DNA of 64,000 nt from Natrialba aegyptia DSM 13077 (GCF_000337535.1 NZ_AOIP01000014.1:124001-188000), one strand, 5' to 3'. Numbered from the stretch's first letter, positions 8,938 to 17,318 are shown. The notes: generated from the letters alone by a model not told the origin. Translations and numbers: made by a program.

Positions 8938-9279
8938 TTACATTTCCTCGATTAGTCGGGTGAATCGGTCGGCGGGCGTGTCCGCGCGCTCGATATCTAG
9001 CTCGAACCCCTCTTCAGTGAGCTCGACCGTCAGGCGACGGACGTTCGTCCGGTACACCTTGTAATGGTTCCCGTCGCTCTCGGGAACCGTCGACGCCGCG
9101 ACGAGGTCGTGCTCGCGAAGCGTCTCGAGGCGCCGGTAGATCGTCACCGTCGAGACGTCGCACCGCTCGGAGAGCGTGCTCGCCGACAGCGCTTCCGTGC
9201 GAGCGTGAACGAGGATGGACCGGGCGACGTCGTCCTCCAGAACGCCCCCTATCGTTTCGACGTCGCAGTCCTCGTCCAT
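8938..9279 (-). CDS. Winged helix-turn-helix regulator (ArsR-like)
   Basis: 113 residues from the ATG at 9279; an in-frame extension upstream is Arg/Pro-rich and unlikely. Residues 13-70 form an ArsR-type wHTH (VLEDDVARSILVHA, then LSERCDVSTVTIYRRLETLREHDLV, the recognition helix and wing). The C-terminal half carries a short beta/acidic tail. It is followed after two bases by the DUF7521-type membrane protein. The target is unknown; autoregulation is the simplest guess. Confidence 0.85.
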   Translation of the reverse strand: MDEDCDVETIGGVLEDDVARSILVHARTEALSASTLSERCDVSTVTIYRRLETLREHDLVAASTVPESDGNHYKVYRTNVRRLTVELTEEGFELDIERADTPADRFTRLIEEM

Positions 9280-9631
9280 GCGTGGCACTCCGCTTCGGAC
9301 GCCGTAATGTAACCCCCGCAACTTCAGGATCTGAAGCCGCGAACACGGCGGCTCGAGGACCGGACCCGCGGCGGACGAAACGTGCCGAGTCCGAAATCGC
9401 CACTGCGTCCCCCGCTCCAAGACCGGCTATCGCGGCTCGCCTAGAGAGCGCGGTGGAGGGACGGGAGTCCGAATCGCGTTGCGAGATCATGAGGCGACGT
9501 TCCGTCGATCACGTGATGATATTCTCGGTCGACTAGAAGTCACGCCTCGCCGCTCGTAGTGACCACAATTGTGCATACTTTCGTTCGCGGAAAGAGCAAC
9601 GCTTACAGGTTCGTGCGTTCCGATACCGACC
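9280..9631. promoter_or_regulatory. Divergent gap, winged-helix regulator / purD
   Basis: About 350 bases between divergently transcribed genes. No gene is supported. A perfect 10-base palindrome, CACAATTGTG, lies at 9564-9573, 58 bases ahead of the purD ATG. An AT-rich patch at 9515-9535 could belong to a promoter. Frames seen here are Arg/Ser-rich and look like chance readings. Confidence 0.4.
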
Positions 9632-10924
9632 ATGACAGAGACCGTACTCCTGATCGGCGGCGGCGGTCGCGAACACGCCATCGCCCGCGCGCTCGCGGAC
9701 AGTGAGATTGACCTCTACGCCTGCGCCGGCAACCGCAACCCCGGCATCGCCGACATCGCGACCGAGTTCGAGACGCTCGAGACGACGAACCCCAGAGCCG
9801 TCGTCGAGTTCGCCGAGTCGGTCGGCGCGACGCTCGCCGTCGTCGGCCCCGAAGCACCGCTGCAGGCCGGCGTCGCGGACGAGCTCGAGGCCGCCGGTAT
9901 CTACGCGTTCGGTCCGAAGGAAGACGAGGCGCGAATCGAGACGGACAAAGCCTTCCAGCGGCGGTTTATGGCCGAGCACGACATTCCGGGCTGTCCGGAT
10001 TTCGAGACGTTCGACGACACGGACGCAGCCTGTGACTTCATCGACGAGTACGACGGCGATCTGGCGATCAAGCCCGCGGGTCTCACCGGCGGCAAGGGCG
10101 TCAAAGTCATCGGCGATCAGGTCACCGCCGAGGAGGGCAAGGAGTACATCCGCGAGTCGGACTACGACCGGATCGTCTTGGAGGAGCGCCTCGTTGGCGA
10201 AGAGTTCACGATTCAGGCGTTCGTCGCCAACGGCGACGTGCGAACGGCACCCGCCGTACAGGACCATAAGCGCGCCTACGAGGGCGACGAGGGGCCGAAC
10301 ACGGGCGGCATGGGAAGCTACTCCGACGCGACGGCCGCGCTGCCCTTTATGACCGAGGGGGACTACGACGCGGCCGTTTCGATCATCGAGGCGACCGTCG
10401 ACGCGCTCGAGGACTACCGCGGAATCCTCTACGGGCAGTTCATGCTGACTTCGGAGGGCCCGAAAGTCATCGAGTTCAACGCGCGCTTTGGCGACCCCGA
10501 AGCGATGAACACGCTGCCGGTGCTCGAGACCGACTTCCTCGACGTGCTGACGGCTGCGCGAGACGGGGAGTCGCTCCCCGAACTCGAGTTCGCCGATCAG
10601 GCGACGGTCTGCAAGTACGCCGTTCCCGCGGGGTATCCGACGGATCCCGACGCGGGCGCGAAGGTACAGGTTGACGAGGAGAGCGCCGGCGGTGCGCTGC
10701 TGTACTACGCCAGCGTGGACGACCGCGACGACGGCATCTACACGACCACCTCGCGCTCGTTCGCGCTCGTGGGCGTCGCCGACTCGATCTCGGCCGCCGA
10801 AGAACTCGCCGAAGACGCCCTCGGCGTCGCCGGCGAGGAGGGACTACACATCCGCCACGACATCGGCACCGCTGAACTCGTCCAGCAGCGGATCGATCAC
10901 GTCGACGAACTCCGCGGCGAGTAA
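9632..10924 (+). CDS. purD: Phosphoribosylamine--glycine ligase (GARS)
   Basis: 430 residues, the usual length. Second step of purine synthesis: ATP-dependent joining of glycine to 5-phosphoribosylamine. The start MTETVLLIGGGGREHAIA is the family's N-terminal signature; the ATG at 9632 was chosen because upstream codons do not fit. The ATP-grasp parts are visible: KPAGLTGGKGVKV, VLEERLVGEEFTIQAF, PNTGGMGSY and EFNARFGDPEAM (Mg/ATP ligands). It is a single gene with its own promoter, not in a purine operon here. Confidence 0.97.
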   Translation: MTETVLLIGGGGREHAIARALADSEIDLYACAGNRNPGIADIATEFETLETTNPRAVVEFAESVGATLAVVGPEAPLQAGVADELEAAGIYAFGPKEDEARIETDKAFQRRFMAEHDIPGCPDFETFDDTDAACDFIDEYDGDLAIKPAGLTGGKGVKVIGDQVTAEEGKEYIRESDYDRIVLEERLVGEEFTIQAFVANGDVRTAPAVQDHKRAYEGDEGPNTGGMGSYSDATAALPFMTEGDYDAAVSIIEATVDALEDYRGILYGQFMLTSEGPKVIEFNARFGDPEAMNTLPVLETDFLDVLTAARDGESLPELEFADQATVCKYAVPAGYPTDPDAGAKVQVDEESAGGALLYYASVDDRDDGIYTTTSRSFALVGVADSISAAEELAEDALGVAGEEGLHIRHDIGTAELVQQRIDHVDELRGE

Positions 10925-10937
10925 GCGTCACAACCGA

Positions 10938-11282
10938 TTACTGATCGGCCGACTCTTCGTCGCCGCTGAACTCGATCGGCTGGGAGTCGCTCTCGTCCCC
11001 TGTAAACGCCTCGTTGATCCCCTCCGGATCGATCGCGTCGCCGAGCGTCGTCGGATCGGCGACCGCGCCGACGCCCTCGTTCTCGACCGCGGTCTGGATG
11101 GTCTCGACGTCGACGGCGTTCGGCACGCGCTCCGAATCGGCGGCCCGATCGAGTGCGCGGCGCAGGAGGACGTAGCCGACGAGTGTGAGCGCGCCGAGTG
11201 CGAGCGCTCCCGGGACGCCGTAGCGCCGGTAGCCGATCGTCATCGCTTTCTTCCCGACGGTGAGTAGCCCGATCATAGCCAT
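10938..11282 (-). CDS. Short single-span membrane protein, unknown
   Basis: 114 residues from the ATG at 11282 (MAMIGLLTVGKKAMTIGYRRYG). One clear membrane segment at about 23-42 (GVPGALALGALTLVGYVLL), then a long acidic cytoplasmic tail with DAVDVETIQTAVENEGVG and an acidic end (FSGDEESADQ). I recognise no family. It converges with purD 13 bases downstream. Confidence 0.65.
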   Translation of the reverse strand: MAMIGLLTVGKKAMTIGYRRYGVPGALALGALTLVGYVLLRRALDRAADSERVPNAVDVETIQTAVENEGVGAVADPTTLGDAIDPEGINEAFTGDESDSQPIEFSGDEESADQ

Positions 11283-11372
11283 GGTACCTGTTGTAGCCGC
11301 GGCAGGTGGATGAACCTGCGCCCTTCGTGTGGAGGCCGAGCGGCACAGAGCGAACGCGGATCCGACCACCGA

Positions 11373-12665
11373 TCAGAGGACGACGACGGCCGTCGCCACC
11401 GCCCCGCCGACCAGCAGCAACCCGCTGTACAGGGCGACTTGATTGCGAAAGCTCGTATTTGGCGAGGTGGCTGCGAGCATCGCCTTGACGACGATACTCG
11501 ACACTGTCGCGAGCAGGATGGCGATCGTCGCCTCCGGCGGACCGAGTTGGCCGCCGCGATAGAGGACGACCGCGGACGTGGTCGCGCCGGCGCTCGAGAC
11601 GAATCCGCTCGCGACGGCCGTCGCGTAGAACCCGAGCGTTCCGAACCAGGTCTCCGCGAGCGACCCGAACACGAGCACGACGAGGAAGACGGCCCCGAAC
11701 GCGAGCGCGTTCTTCAGCGAGAACGGACTTTCGAGATCCATCGCACTCGACTCGCGCCAGTCCGCGGTGAGCGCCGCGATGACGAACGCGACGAGGATAA
11801 CGGCCCCGAGCGGCACGATCGCTTCGACGAGCACGTCCGTCTCCGTTCCCATCGTAAAGCCGACTGCAATCGCCAGGTTTCGGGTCGCCATCGCGGCGTT
11901 TGCGAGCAAGATTGCGGCGACGGCATACGACGCCGCATCGGGACGCTGCCTGACGTGATCGAGCATCGTCCCGACGACCGCCGTCGAGGACGCGAGCCCC
12001 CCGAAGAAGCCGGTCACGGCGATGCCGCGCCCGCCGTAGGTCGAGACGATCGCGTAGTTGACGATCCCGATCCCGGCGACGGCCACGACCATGAGCCAGA
12101 TAACCTGCGGTTCGAGCGGGATCGTCAACCCGCCGAGTTCGAGTTCCGTCTCCGCCGGCAAGAGCGGGTAGATGACGAACGCCAGAATCGCAAACTCCGT
12201 CGTCGAGCGCATCTCCTCTCTGGTGAGTCCCCAGGCGAACTCGTGGAGTTCGCGCTTTAAGACGAGCAACAGCGACGAGAGGACGGCCACGGTGACGCCC
12301 TCGATGATGAACCCCGCGGCGACGAGCGAGCCGACGCCGTAGGCGACGAGCATCGAGACGGAGGTCGTCAGCGAAAGGCCGGCATCCTCCTCGCCGAGGA
12401 GTCCCTGAACCGCGAGTAACACGCCCTGGACGATCACGAGCAGGCCGCCGAGGAACAACAGACTCTCGCCGATGTTCGTTTCGAGCACGAGGATCGTAAA
12501 GACGGAGGCAAGCAGACTAACGAGGGAGAACGTGCGAATCCCAGCCGACTTCTGTGACCACTCCCGTTCGAGTCCAAGAAACATTCCGAGCGCACCCGCG
12601 AGCGCGATGCGAATGACCGTCTCGTCGAGTGGCGCATCGGCGAGTTGCAACACGACCTCGTTCAC
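11373..12665 (-). CDS. MgtC/SapB-DUF4010 family membrane protein
   Basis: 430 residues with about twelve hydrophobic segments. The N-terminal third is MgtC-like (ALAGALGMFLGLEREW, then AGIRTFSLVSLLASVF); the rest matches the DUF4010 part of the two-domain archaeal version (FFGGLASSTAVVGTMLD, VASGFVSSAGATTSAVVLY). The start is a GTG at 12665. MgtC proteins are linked to Mg limitation and ATPase control in bacteria; the role of the long archaeal form is unknown. A PadR regulator is encoded 84 bases upstream on the same strand and may control it. Confidence 0.82.
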   Translation of the reverse strand: MNEVVLQLADAPLDETVIRIALAGALGMFLGLEREWSQKSAGIRTFSLVSLLASVFTILVLETNIGESLLFLGGLLVIVQGVLLAVQGLLGEEDAGLSLTTSVSMLVAYGVGSLVAAGFIIEGVTVAVLSSLLLVLKRELHEFAWGLTREEMRSTTEFAILAFVIYPLLPAETELELGGLTIPLEPQVIWLMVVAVAGIGIVNYAIVSTYGGRGIAVTGFFGGLASSTAVVGTMLDHVRQRPDAASYAVAAILLANAAMATRNLAIAVGFTMGTETDVLVEAIVPLGAVILVAFVIAALTADWRESSAMDLESPFSLKNALAFGAVFLVVLVFGSLAETWFGTLGFYATAVASGFVSSAGATTSAVVLYRGGQLGPPEATIAILLATVSSIVVKAMLAATSPNTSFRNQVALYSGLLLVGGAVATAVVVL

Positions 12666-12749
12666 TTACTGCTGTTCTTCGCGGTCCTACATAAGCCCCC
12701 TGTCGGACTCGACAGCGATTCGGACCCACCGACCGGACCGACTCGAGAC

Positions 12750-13025
12750 CTATAGATCGACGTACTGTGCTTCCCACTCCCGCCGAGCTTCGAGTTCGCG
12801 TCGGCCGCGCCGGGTGAGCGTATAGAAGTTCGTCCGCCGGTCACGGTGGCCCTTCTCGACGAGTCCCTTGTCGACCAGCGTGTCGAGATTGGGATAGAGA
12901 CGACCGTGATGGATCTCCTTCTCGTAGTACTGCTCGAGTTCCTCCTTGATCGCCAGTCCGTGGGGCTCTTCCTCGCCAGCAATGACGTACAGCAGATCAC
13001 GCTGGAATCCTGTCAGGTCGTACAT
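12750..13025 (-). CDS. PadR-family transcriptional regulator
   Basis: 91 residues. The PadR winged helix is clear: DLTGFQRDLLYVIAGEEEPHGLAIKEELEQYY, then EIHHGRLYPNLDTLVDKGLVEKG and the wing RRTNFYTLTRRGRREL. The C-terminal dimerisation helix is very short, typical of small haloarchaeal PadR proteins. It is transcribed toward the MgtC-like gene and sits behind a promoter region with repeats, which suggests autoregulation. The effector is unknown. Confidence 0.92.
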   Translation of the reverse strand: MYDLTGFQRDLLYVIAGEEEPHGLAIKEELEQYYEKEIHHGRLYPNLDTLVDKGLVEKGHRDRRTNFYTLTRRGRRELEARREWEAQYVDL

Positions 13026-13055
13026 TGGGAAAGTACCATCTGCACTTACTGTCGA

Positions 13056-13122
13056 ATTTTAATAAGGCTATCGGGTTGTTTCGATAGAAATAGGCCTATT
13101 ACCTGGATAGCAGGTTGTTTCG
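13056..13122 (-). promoter_or_regulatory. PadR gene promoter with palindrome and direct repeats
   Basis: Read leftward, TTATTAAAA at 13056-13064 is a TATA-like box about 31-39 bases ahead of the PadR start. Behind it lie an inverted repeat CTATCG...CGATAG (about 13067-13087), a perfect palindrome AATAGGCCTATT at 13089-13100, and two direct copies of GGTTGTTTCG at 13074-13083 and 13113-13122. This is a dense cluster of candidate operator sequences. Confidence 0.5.
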
Positions 13123-13302
13123 CCGAATTTCGAATACTAACACCCATGACGCATTTTAGATGGAAACACACATAATGAGCGGTTCATGTTTAGTGTCCGT
13201 CTCATTTCGGCACGTATCTTACCGGCCGAACGAGTTCGCTCGTCGGTACCGAGATGGGCGAGACGGATAGTACAGCCGCTCACGAGTATAGTAAACAGGA
13301 AA

Positions 13303-13392
13303 GCAAATCGCGTGGCGGGAAAAACGCCACGCGATCGCTTGCCGCCCTGAATTGGTCCCCGCTGACGCTTCGGCCCTCCAAGCGAAGCGTCA
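13303..13392. other. Two strong adjacent hairpins in a non-coding gap; possible RNA
   Basis: In the roughly 440-base gap 13026-13464 no gene is supported. Hairpin 1 has an 11-base stem, ATCGCGTGGCG with CGCCACGCGAT, extended by GCAA/TTGC past a small bulge (13303-13342; loop GGAAAAA). Hairpin 2 is a perfect 10-base stem, TGACGCTTCG with CGAAGCGTCA (13363-13392). A small RNA or a terminator-like structure is possible. Strand and boundaries are undetermined, and I recognise no RNA family. Confidence 0.4.
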
Positions 13393-13464
13393 CCTGAAAG
13401 ATTCCGCTGGTCCTACTTAAACCTACCGACATAGTGTCGATTTATGATGTATTCACGCCGGATA

Positions 13465-13611
13465 TCACATATGCTCTTCCTCTAACACCCACCCGATGGC
13501 CCGTTTGTAGTAGGTGAACATCTGCTCGACGCCGTCGTGATTCATCTCCTCGCTTTCGAGGTGTTCAGTCAGGAACTCGTACTGCTCGCGGATTTCGTCT
13601 TCGTCGCGCAT
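13465..13611 (-). CDS. 48-residue acidic small protein
   Basis: Starts at the ATG at 13611 (MRDEDEIREQYEFLTEHLESEE) and ends EEEHM; the longer frame upstream is unlike a protein. Highly acidic and probably all helical, with the amphipathic stretch QMFTYYKRAIGWVLEEE. I recall similar short conserved haloarchaeal proteins without known function. Its composition matches the proteome, which supports a real gene despite the length. Confidence 0.6.
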   Translation of the reverse strand: MRDEDEIREQYEFLTEHLESEEMNHDGVEQMFTYYKRAIGWVLEEEHM

Positions 13612-13929
13612 AGTCCCGTGTTTTCCCGAGAGACACAAAAGACCGCCGGGAGTCGTGTCCCGTGTTGCCAATAGGTCATTGTCCAGCGGCTGTCGCTCGC
13701 TCGCCGTTGTTTCACGTGGTAGTCGGGCGTTTTCGTCCCCGATACGGACCGCTGTCAGTCAGTTCCGGCGCACCCGCAGGACGGGTCACGAGTGCGCTGG
13801 GAAAGCCACAGCAGACCGTCTGACTCGACGGCACCGATGGCCGATCACCGGCCAATCAGTTGTTACGAGCAGCGTCCACGACCGGGGGAGTCCGTGAGGA
13901 CTTTTTGTCCACTCACCGTACGACCGCGC
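13612..13929. other. Gap without recognisable gene
   Basis: 318 bases between the small leftward gene and a rightward gene, so both promoters should lie here. TTTTTGTCC near 13901-13909 is about 20-29 bases ahead of the ATG at 13930. I see no repeat or RNA structure. Confidence 0.3.
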
Positions 13930-14664
13930 ATGAAAATACGGGGCGAGCGCGAGTGCACCGAGTGTGGAACTCGGTGGTCGTACTACGAAACCGGAAGCAT
14001 CGACTGTCCCGCCTGCGGCAGCCTCCACAGCGTCGGCATCGACGACCGATCCGAACACACCGACCAACCGGTCTCGTTCGATCTCACGTCGATCCGGAAC
14101 GCGATCGATGACGTCCCGACCGACGAACTCGCCGACCGCACCCGCGATCACTGTCGCGAGTTCGTCCGCCAGCGCGGGTTCATCAGCGGTGGTTCGCTCC
14201 GCGATCTTACCGACACCTATCTCGTTGCCGCCGAACTGCACCACGTCGCCGATATCATCGCCCGCGAATCGTCGGTCGCCCTCGACGAGCGCGAGGAACT
14301 GTACTTTCTCTCCTTGCTGCGCGACGCCGATACGGGGACGCGCCCGCCCGCCGACGAGGTTCCGCCGCCGCTTCGAGCGGCGCGCGGCCTCGCATACGCG
14401 AACGCAATTAGCGCGTACCGCCGCGACCTCCGAACCTGGCTCGACGAGCGCGACCACGATCTGACGAGTCCCGAACGCGCCGCCCTCGAAACGCTCGGCG
14501 AGCACGTCACCCGCGTGCGAATGCTCGACGGCGATATCGAACCGGAGGTCGCCGACCGCCTCGTCGAGGTAACGCGCGACCTCGCGGACGGCCTGCGGGG
14601 GCGAGGAGCCGGCAACGAAGACGCCGTCTCGCGCGCCCGAGATCAGTTAGCTGAACTCGAATAA
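13930..14664 (+). CDS. Zinc-ribbon haloarchaeal protein (DUF7117 type)
   Basis: 244 residues from the ATG at 13930. Residues 9-32 form a TFIIB-like zinc ribbon with paired cysteines (CTECGTRW, then DCPACGS). The remaining 200 residues are helical and charged, without an enzymatic motif (RDHCREFVRQRGFISGG, LRAARGLAYANAISAYRRDL). I associate this layout with the haloarchaea-only family DUF7117. A nucleic-acid or protein-binding role is possible but unproven. A shorter in-frame start is not favoured because it would remove the ribbon. Confidence 0.8.
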   Translation: MKIRGERECTECGTRWSYYETGSIDCPACGSLHSVGIDDRSEHTDQPVSFDLTSIRNAIDDVPTDELADRTRDHCREFVRQRGFISGGSLRDLTDTYLVAAELHHVADIIARESSVALDEREELYFLSLLRDADTGTRPPADEVPPPLRAARGLAYANAISAYRRDLRTWLDERDHDLTSPERAALETLGEHVTRVRMLDGDIEPEVADRLVEVTRDLADGLRGRGAGNEDAVSRARDQLAELE

Positions 14665-14773
14665 CGGCAGTGTCACTTGTTTTCACTCAGTTGACGGTGA
14701 CTGAGTGCTGTTCTCATCGCCCAACCATGAGAAACGACAACATATAGTATTCGGTCGGTCCAAATCTTACCAC

Positions 14774-14938
14774 ATTTATACGCGCGATCGGTTACCGTTC
14801 AAGCAGACGTAGTGGACGTCTGCCATGGACAGACCTGTCGGACGAACGCTCCGATGAGCTACCCTTCGGTTTTGACAGCCTGATTGGGGCACGCGGCCGA
14901 CGGATGCCGCCCATCCAAGGCGTCTGCTGTACGTGACC
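14774..14938 (+). promoter_or_regulatory. Promoter and structured leader of the OPT transporter
   Basis: A TATA-like CATTTATA at 14773-14780 is followed by about 135-155 transcribed, non-coding bases before the ATG at 14939, an unusually long leader for a haloarchaeon. It contains a perfect stem GCAGACGT/ACGTCTGC (14803-14823, 5-base loop), then the small palindrome GACAG-ac-CTGTC starting near 14828. The downstream piece GCGTCTGCTG near 14920 could compete for the first stem. I recognise no known riboswitch. Confidence 0.4.
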
Positions 14939-16918
14939 ATGTCACAGAGATCATCGGAAGAACAAGTGGAAGCAGGCGGTAGTCGAACAGCAACTGAACC
15001 GAGTTCAGCAGGCGGCGGCCCGAGTCCGTACATCCCGGCGGGGCAAAGTATTGCTGAACTCACGATCAAGGCGGTCGTGATCGGCCTCGCGCTCAACGTG
15101 GTGATGCTCACCGCGAATATGTACCTCGGGATGCGCTCGGGGATGACGATCAGCGCCTCCATCCCGGCCGCAGTCATCAGCATGGGGATTTTCTACGGCC
15201 TTCGCCGGGCCGGTATCGGCGGGACGATCCTCGAAAACAACATCGTCCAGACGATGACCTCCGCTGGCGAGGCACTGGCAGCCGGTGTGATCTTTACGAT
15301 CGCCGGCGTCACGTTCCTCGATCAGCCGATCGACATCGTCGGAACCGCAGCGGTCGCGGTTCTGGGCGGACTGCTCGGGGTTCTGTTTATGATCCCGATG
15401 CGGCGGTATCTCATCGTCGATAAACACGAGGAGCTTCCCTACCCCGAGGGGACTGCGTGTGCGGACGTTCTCGAGGCCGGCAACGAGGGCGACGACGGCG
15501 TGAAGCTCATCTCGTTCGGCTTCATCGTGAGTTTCATCTACATGTGGCTGGCCAACGGGATGGCCGCCTTTCGGACGACGCTCCAGACGGCGTTTTCGGC
15601 GGGTCAAACCCGCGGGTTCGCCATCGGCGGTGACTTTACACCTGCGCTCGTCGGCGTCGGGTACATTATCGGTCCGAAGATCGCCGGCTACGTCTTCGGC
15701 GGCGGACTCATCGCCTGGATGATGCTGATTCCGCTGCTCATCACGGGCGGATTCGTCCCCGAATCAGCCGCTGACGCGGCACTTATCGCCCAGGCCGACG
15801 CAGTCTGGGACGAATACATCCGCTACGTGGGTGCCGGCGCGATGATCGTCGGCGGATTCTACGCCATCGTCTCGATGCGCGGCACGATCGTCGACGCGCT
15901 CGGAACCGCGTTCGAGGAACTCCGCGGCTCCGCAGCGACCGCGACCGACTCTCGAAAGCGCACGCAGCGGGACCTCCCGATGAAGCTCGTCGTCGGCGGT
16001 GCCGTGCTGATCGCGCTCGCGCTGGTCGCCGTCCCACAGGTGCAAGTCGGGATTCTCGGCGGCTTCATCGCGGTCATCGCCGCGTTCCTCTTCGTCGCCG
16101 TGTCGGCCTACCTCGTCGGGGTCGTCGGCAGCTCGTCGAACCCCGTCTCCGGGATGGCCGTGGCGACGATCCTGATCGCCGCGCTGGCCCTGAAATCGAC
16201 CGGCGTGAACGACCCCGTCGTCGTGCTGATGACTGCCTCTGTCGTCGCCATCGCCGCAGCCGTCGCCGGCGACACGTCTCAGGACTTAAAAACCGGCTAC
16301 CTCCTCGGTGCGACGCCGCGCAAACAACAGATCGCACAGGTGATCGGCATCGCCCTCTCGGCGCTGTTCGCCGGCTGGATTCTGTACTTCTTCAACGAAG
16401 CCTACGGGATCGGCAGCGACACCATCCCCGCCCCCCAGGCCGGGATGATGGCGCTCATCTCCGAGGGCGTCCTCACGGGCACCGCCCAGTGGGGGATGAT
16501 CCTCATCGGTGCCGTCTTCGCGTGCGTCCTGATCCTCATGGACGTTCCCGTCCTGCCGTTCGCGGTCGGCATCTACCTGCCGATCACGCTCGCGACGCCG
16601 ATCTTCCTCGGCGGCCTGCTCCGCGCGGGAATCGATAAGTACGTCGCACGAAAGGACGACGAAGACGGTACGCTCGCGGCACAGGCGACCTCTCGCGGCC
16701 GGATCGTCGCGGCCGGGTTGATCACCGGCGAGGCGATCATGGGGATCGTCATCGGCGCGCTGTACATCACCGGCACCGGTGCCGCAAGCGGCGCACCGTT
16801 CGCGCTGGGTCTCGCCGGTGACACGCAGACGATCCTCGGCGGCGTCGCAATCGTCGCCCTGATCGGTCTCTTTACGGCCAGCGTGCTCCGGAACACCGGT
16901 AACGTCGCCGACGCGTAA
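14939..16918 (+). CDS. OPT-family oligopeptide transporter
   Basis: 659 residues with about 14-16 membrane segments. OPT proteins import small peptides or metal chelates with protons. Matching parts are PAAVISMGIFYGL, the conserved ILENNIVQTMTSAGEALAAGVIFT block, VDKHEELPYPEGTACADVLEAG, and ATPRKQQIAQVIG in the second half. The ATG at 14939 is preferred to the GTG two codons earlier. A PqqD-like gene follows after 40 bases of CAGAAC-rich repeat on the same strand, so they are probably cotranscribed. Confidence 0.93.
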   Translation: MSQRSSEEQVEAGGSRTATEPSSAGGGPSPYIPAGQSIAELTIKAVVIGLALNVVMLTANMYLGMRSGMTISASIPAAVISMGIFYGLRRAGIGGTILENNIVQTMTSAGEALAAGVIFTIAGVTFLDQPIDIVGTAAVAVLGGLLGVLFMIPMRRYLIVDKHEELPYPEGTACADVLEAGNEGDDGVKLISFGFIVSFIYMWLANGMAAFRTTLQTAFSAGQTRGFAIGGDFTPALVGVGYIIGPKIAGYVFGGGLIAWMMLIPLLITGGFVPESAADAALIAQADAVWDEYIRYVGAGAMIVGGFYAIVSMRGTIVDALGTAFEELRGSAATATDSRKRTQRDLPMKLVVGGAVLIALALVAVPQVQVGILGGFIAVIAAFLFVAVSAYLVGVVGSSSNPVSGMAVATILIAALALKSTGVNDPVVVLMTASVVAIAAAVAGDTSQDLKTGYLLGATPRKQQIAQVIGIALSALFAGWILYFFNEAYGIGSDTIPAPQAGMMALISEGVLTGTAQWGMILIGAVFACVLILMDVPVLPFAVGIYLPITLATPIFLGGLLRAGIDKYVARKDDEDGTLAAQATSRGRIVAAGLITGEAIMGIVIGALYITGTGAASGAPFALGLAGDTQTILGGVAIVALIGLFTASVLRNTGNVADA

Positions 16919-16957
16919 ACAGAACCAGAACCAGAACCAAAGAACCAAAATCAGAAC
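16919..16957. repeat. CAGAAC short tandem repeat between transporter and PqqD gene
   Basis: The spacer after the OPT stop is almost entirely imperfect copies of CAGAAC/CAAAGAAC, AC-rich in a GC-rich genome. On the message it is A/C-only and unstructured, leading straight into the next ATG at 16959. It lacks a Shine-Dalgarno motif. Slippage origin is likely. Confidence 0.6.
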
Positions 16958-16958
16958 T

Positions 16959-17318
16959 ATGAGCTCACACGGGCCGACGGCAACACCGGTTCGAGCCGCC
17001 GACGACTGGGAAGCGACGACCGTCGACGGCGAGTCTCGGGTCACGATCACCTGGACGAAATCGCCGCGAAACCGGCTCGATCGGTTCCTGTTCGACCTCT
17101 TCGGGACGAGCCGGGAACGCGACCTCACGCTCGACCCCGTCGGCGCGACCGTCTGGAAACACTGCGACGGCGAGCACACCGTCGCCGAACTCGCGGCTAT
17201 CGTCGCGGACGCGCACGAGGCTGAGCGCGTCGAACCGGTCGACGAGACGCTCGCTCACTTCCTCATGCAACTCGAGGAACGCAACCTGATCCGGTTCGAC
17301 GACGAGCGGACTGGGTGA
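16959..17318 (+). CDS. PqqD-like (RRE-type) small protein
   Basis: 119 residues. The central part (about 50-85), LTLDPVGATVWKHCDGEHTVAELAAIVADAH, is the PqqD signature: a small winged-helix fold that binds leader peptides in peptide-modification pathways. The C-terminal helix pair LAHFLMQLEERNLIRFDD completes the domain. No radical SAM enzyme, precursor peptide or maturase is adjacent; the upstream neighbour is the oligopeptide transporter. It may bind a peptide related to transport, but that is inference from context. Confidence 0.85.
   Translation: MSSHGPTATPVRAADDWEATTVDGESRVTITWTKSPRNRLDRFLFDLFGTSRERDLTLDPVGATVWKHCDGEHTVAELAAIVADAHEAERVEPVDETLAHFLMQLEERNLIRFDDERTG

Noticed and set aside
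14803-14938. A known riboswitch (fluoride, TPP, cobalamin or c-di-GMP type) in the OPT leader
   Set aside because: Hairpins are present, but none of the conserved core words of those classes could be placed.
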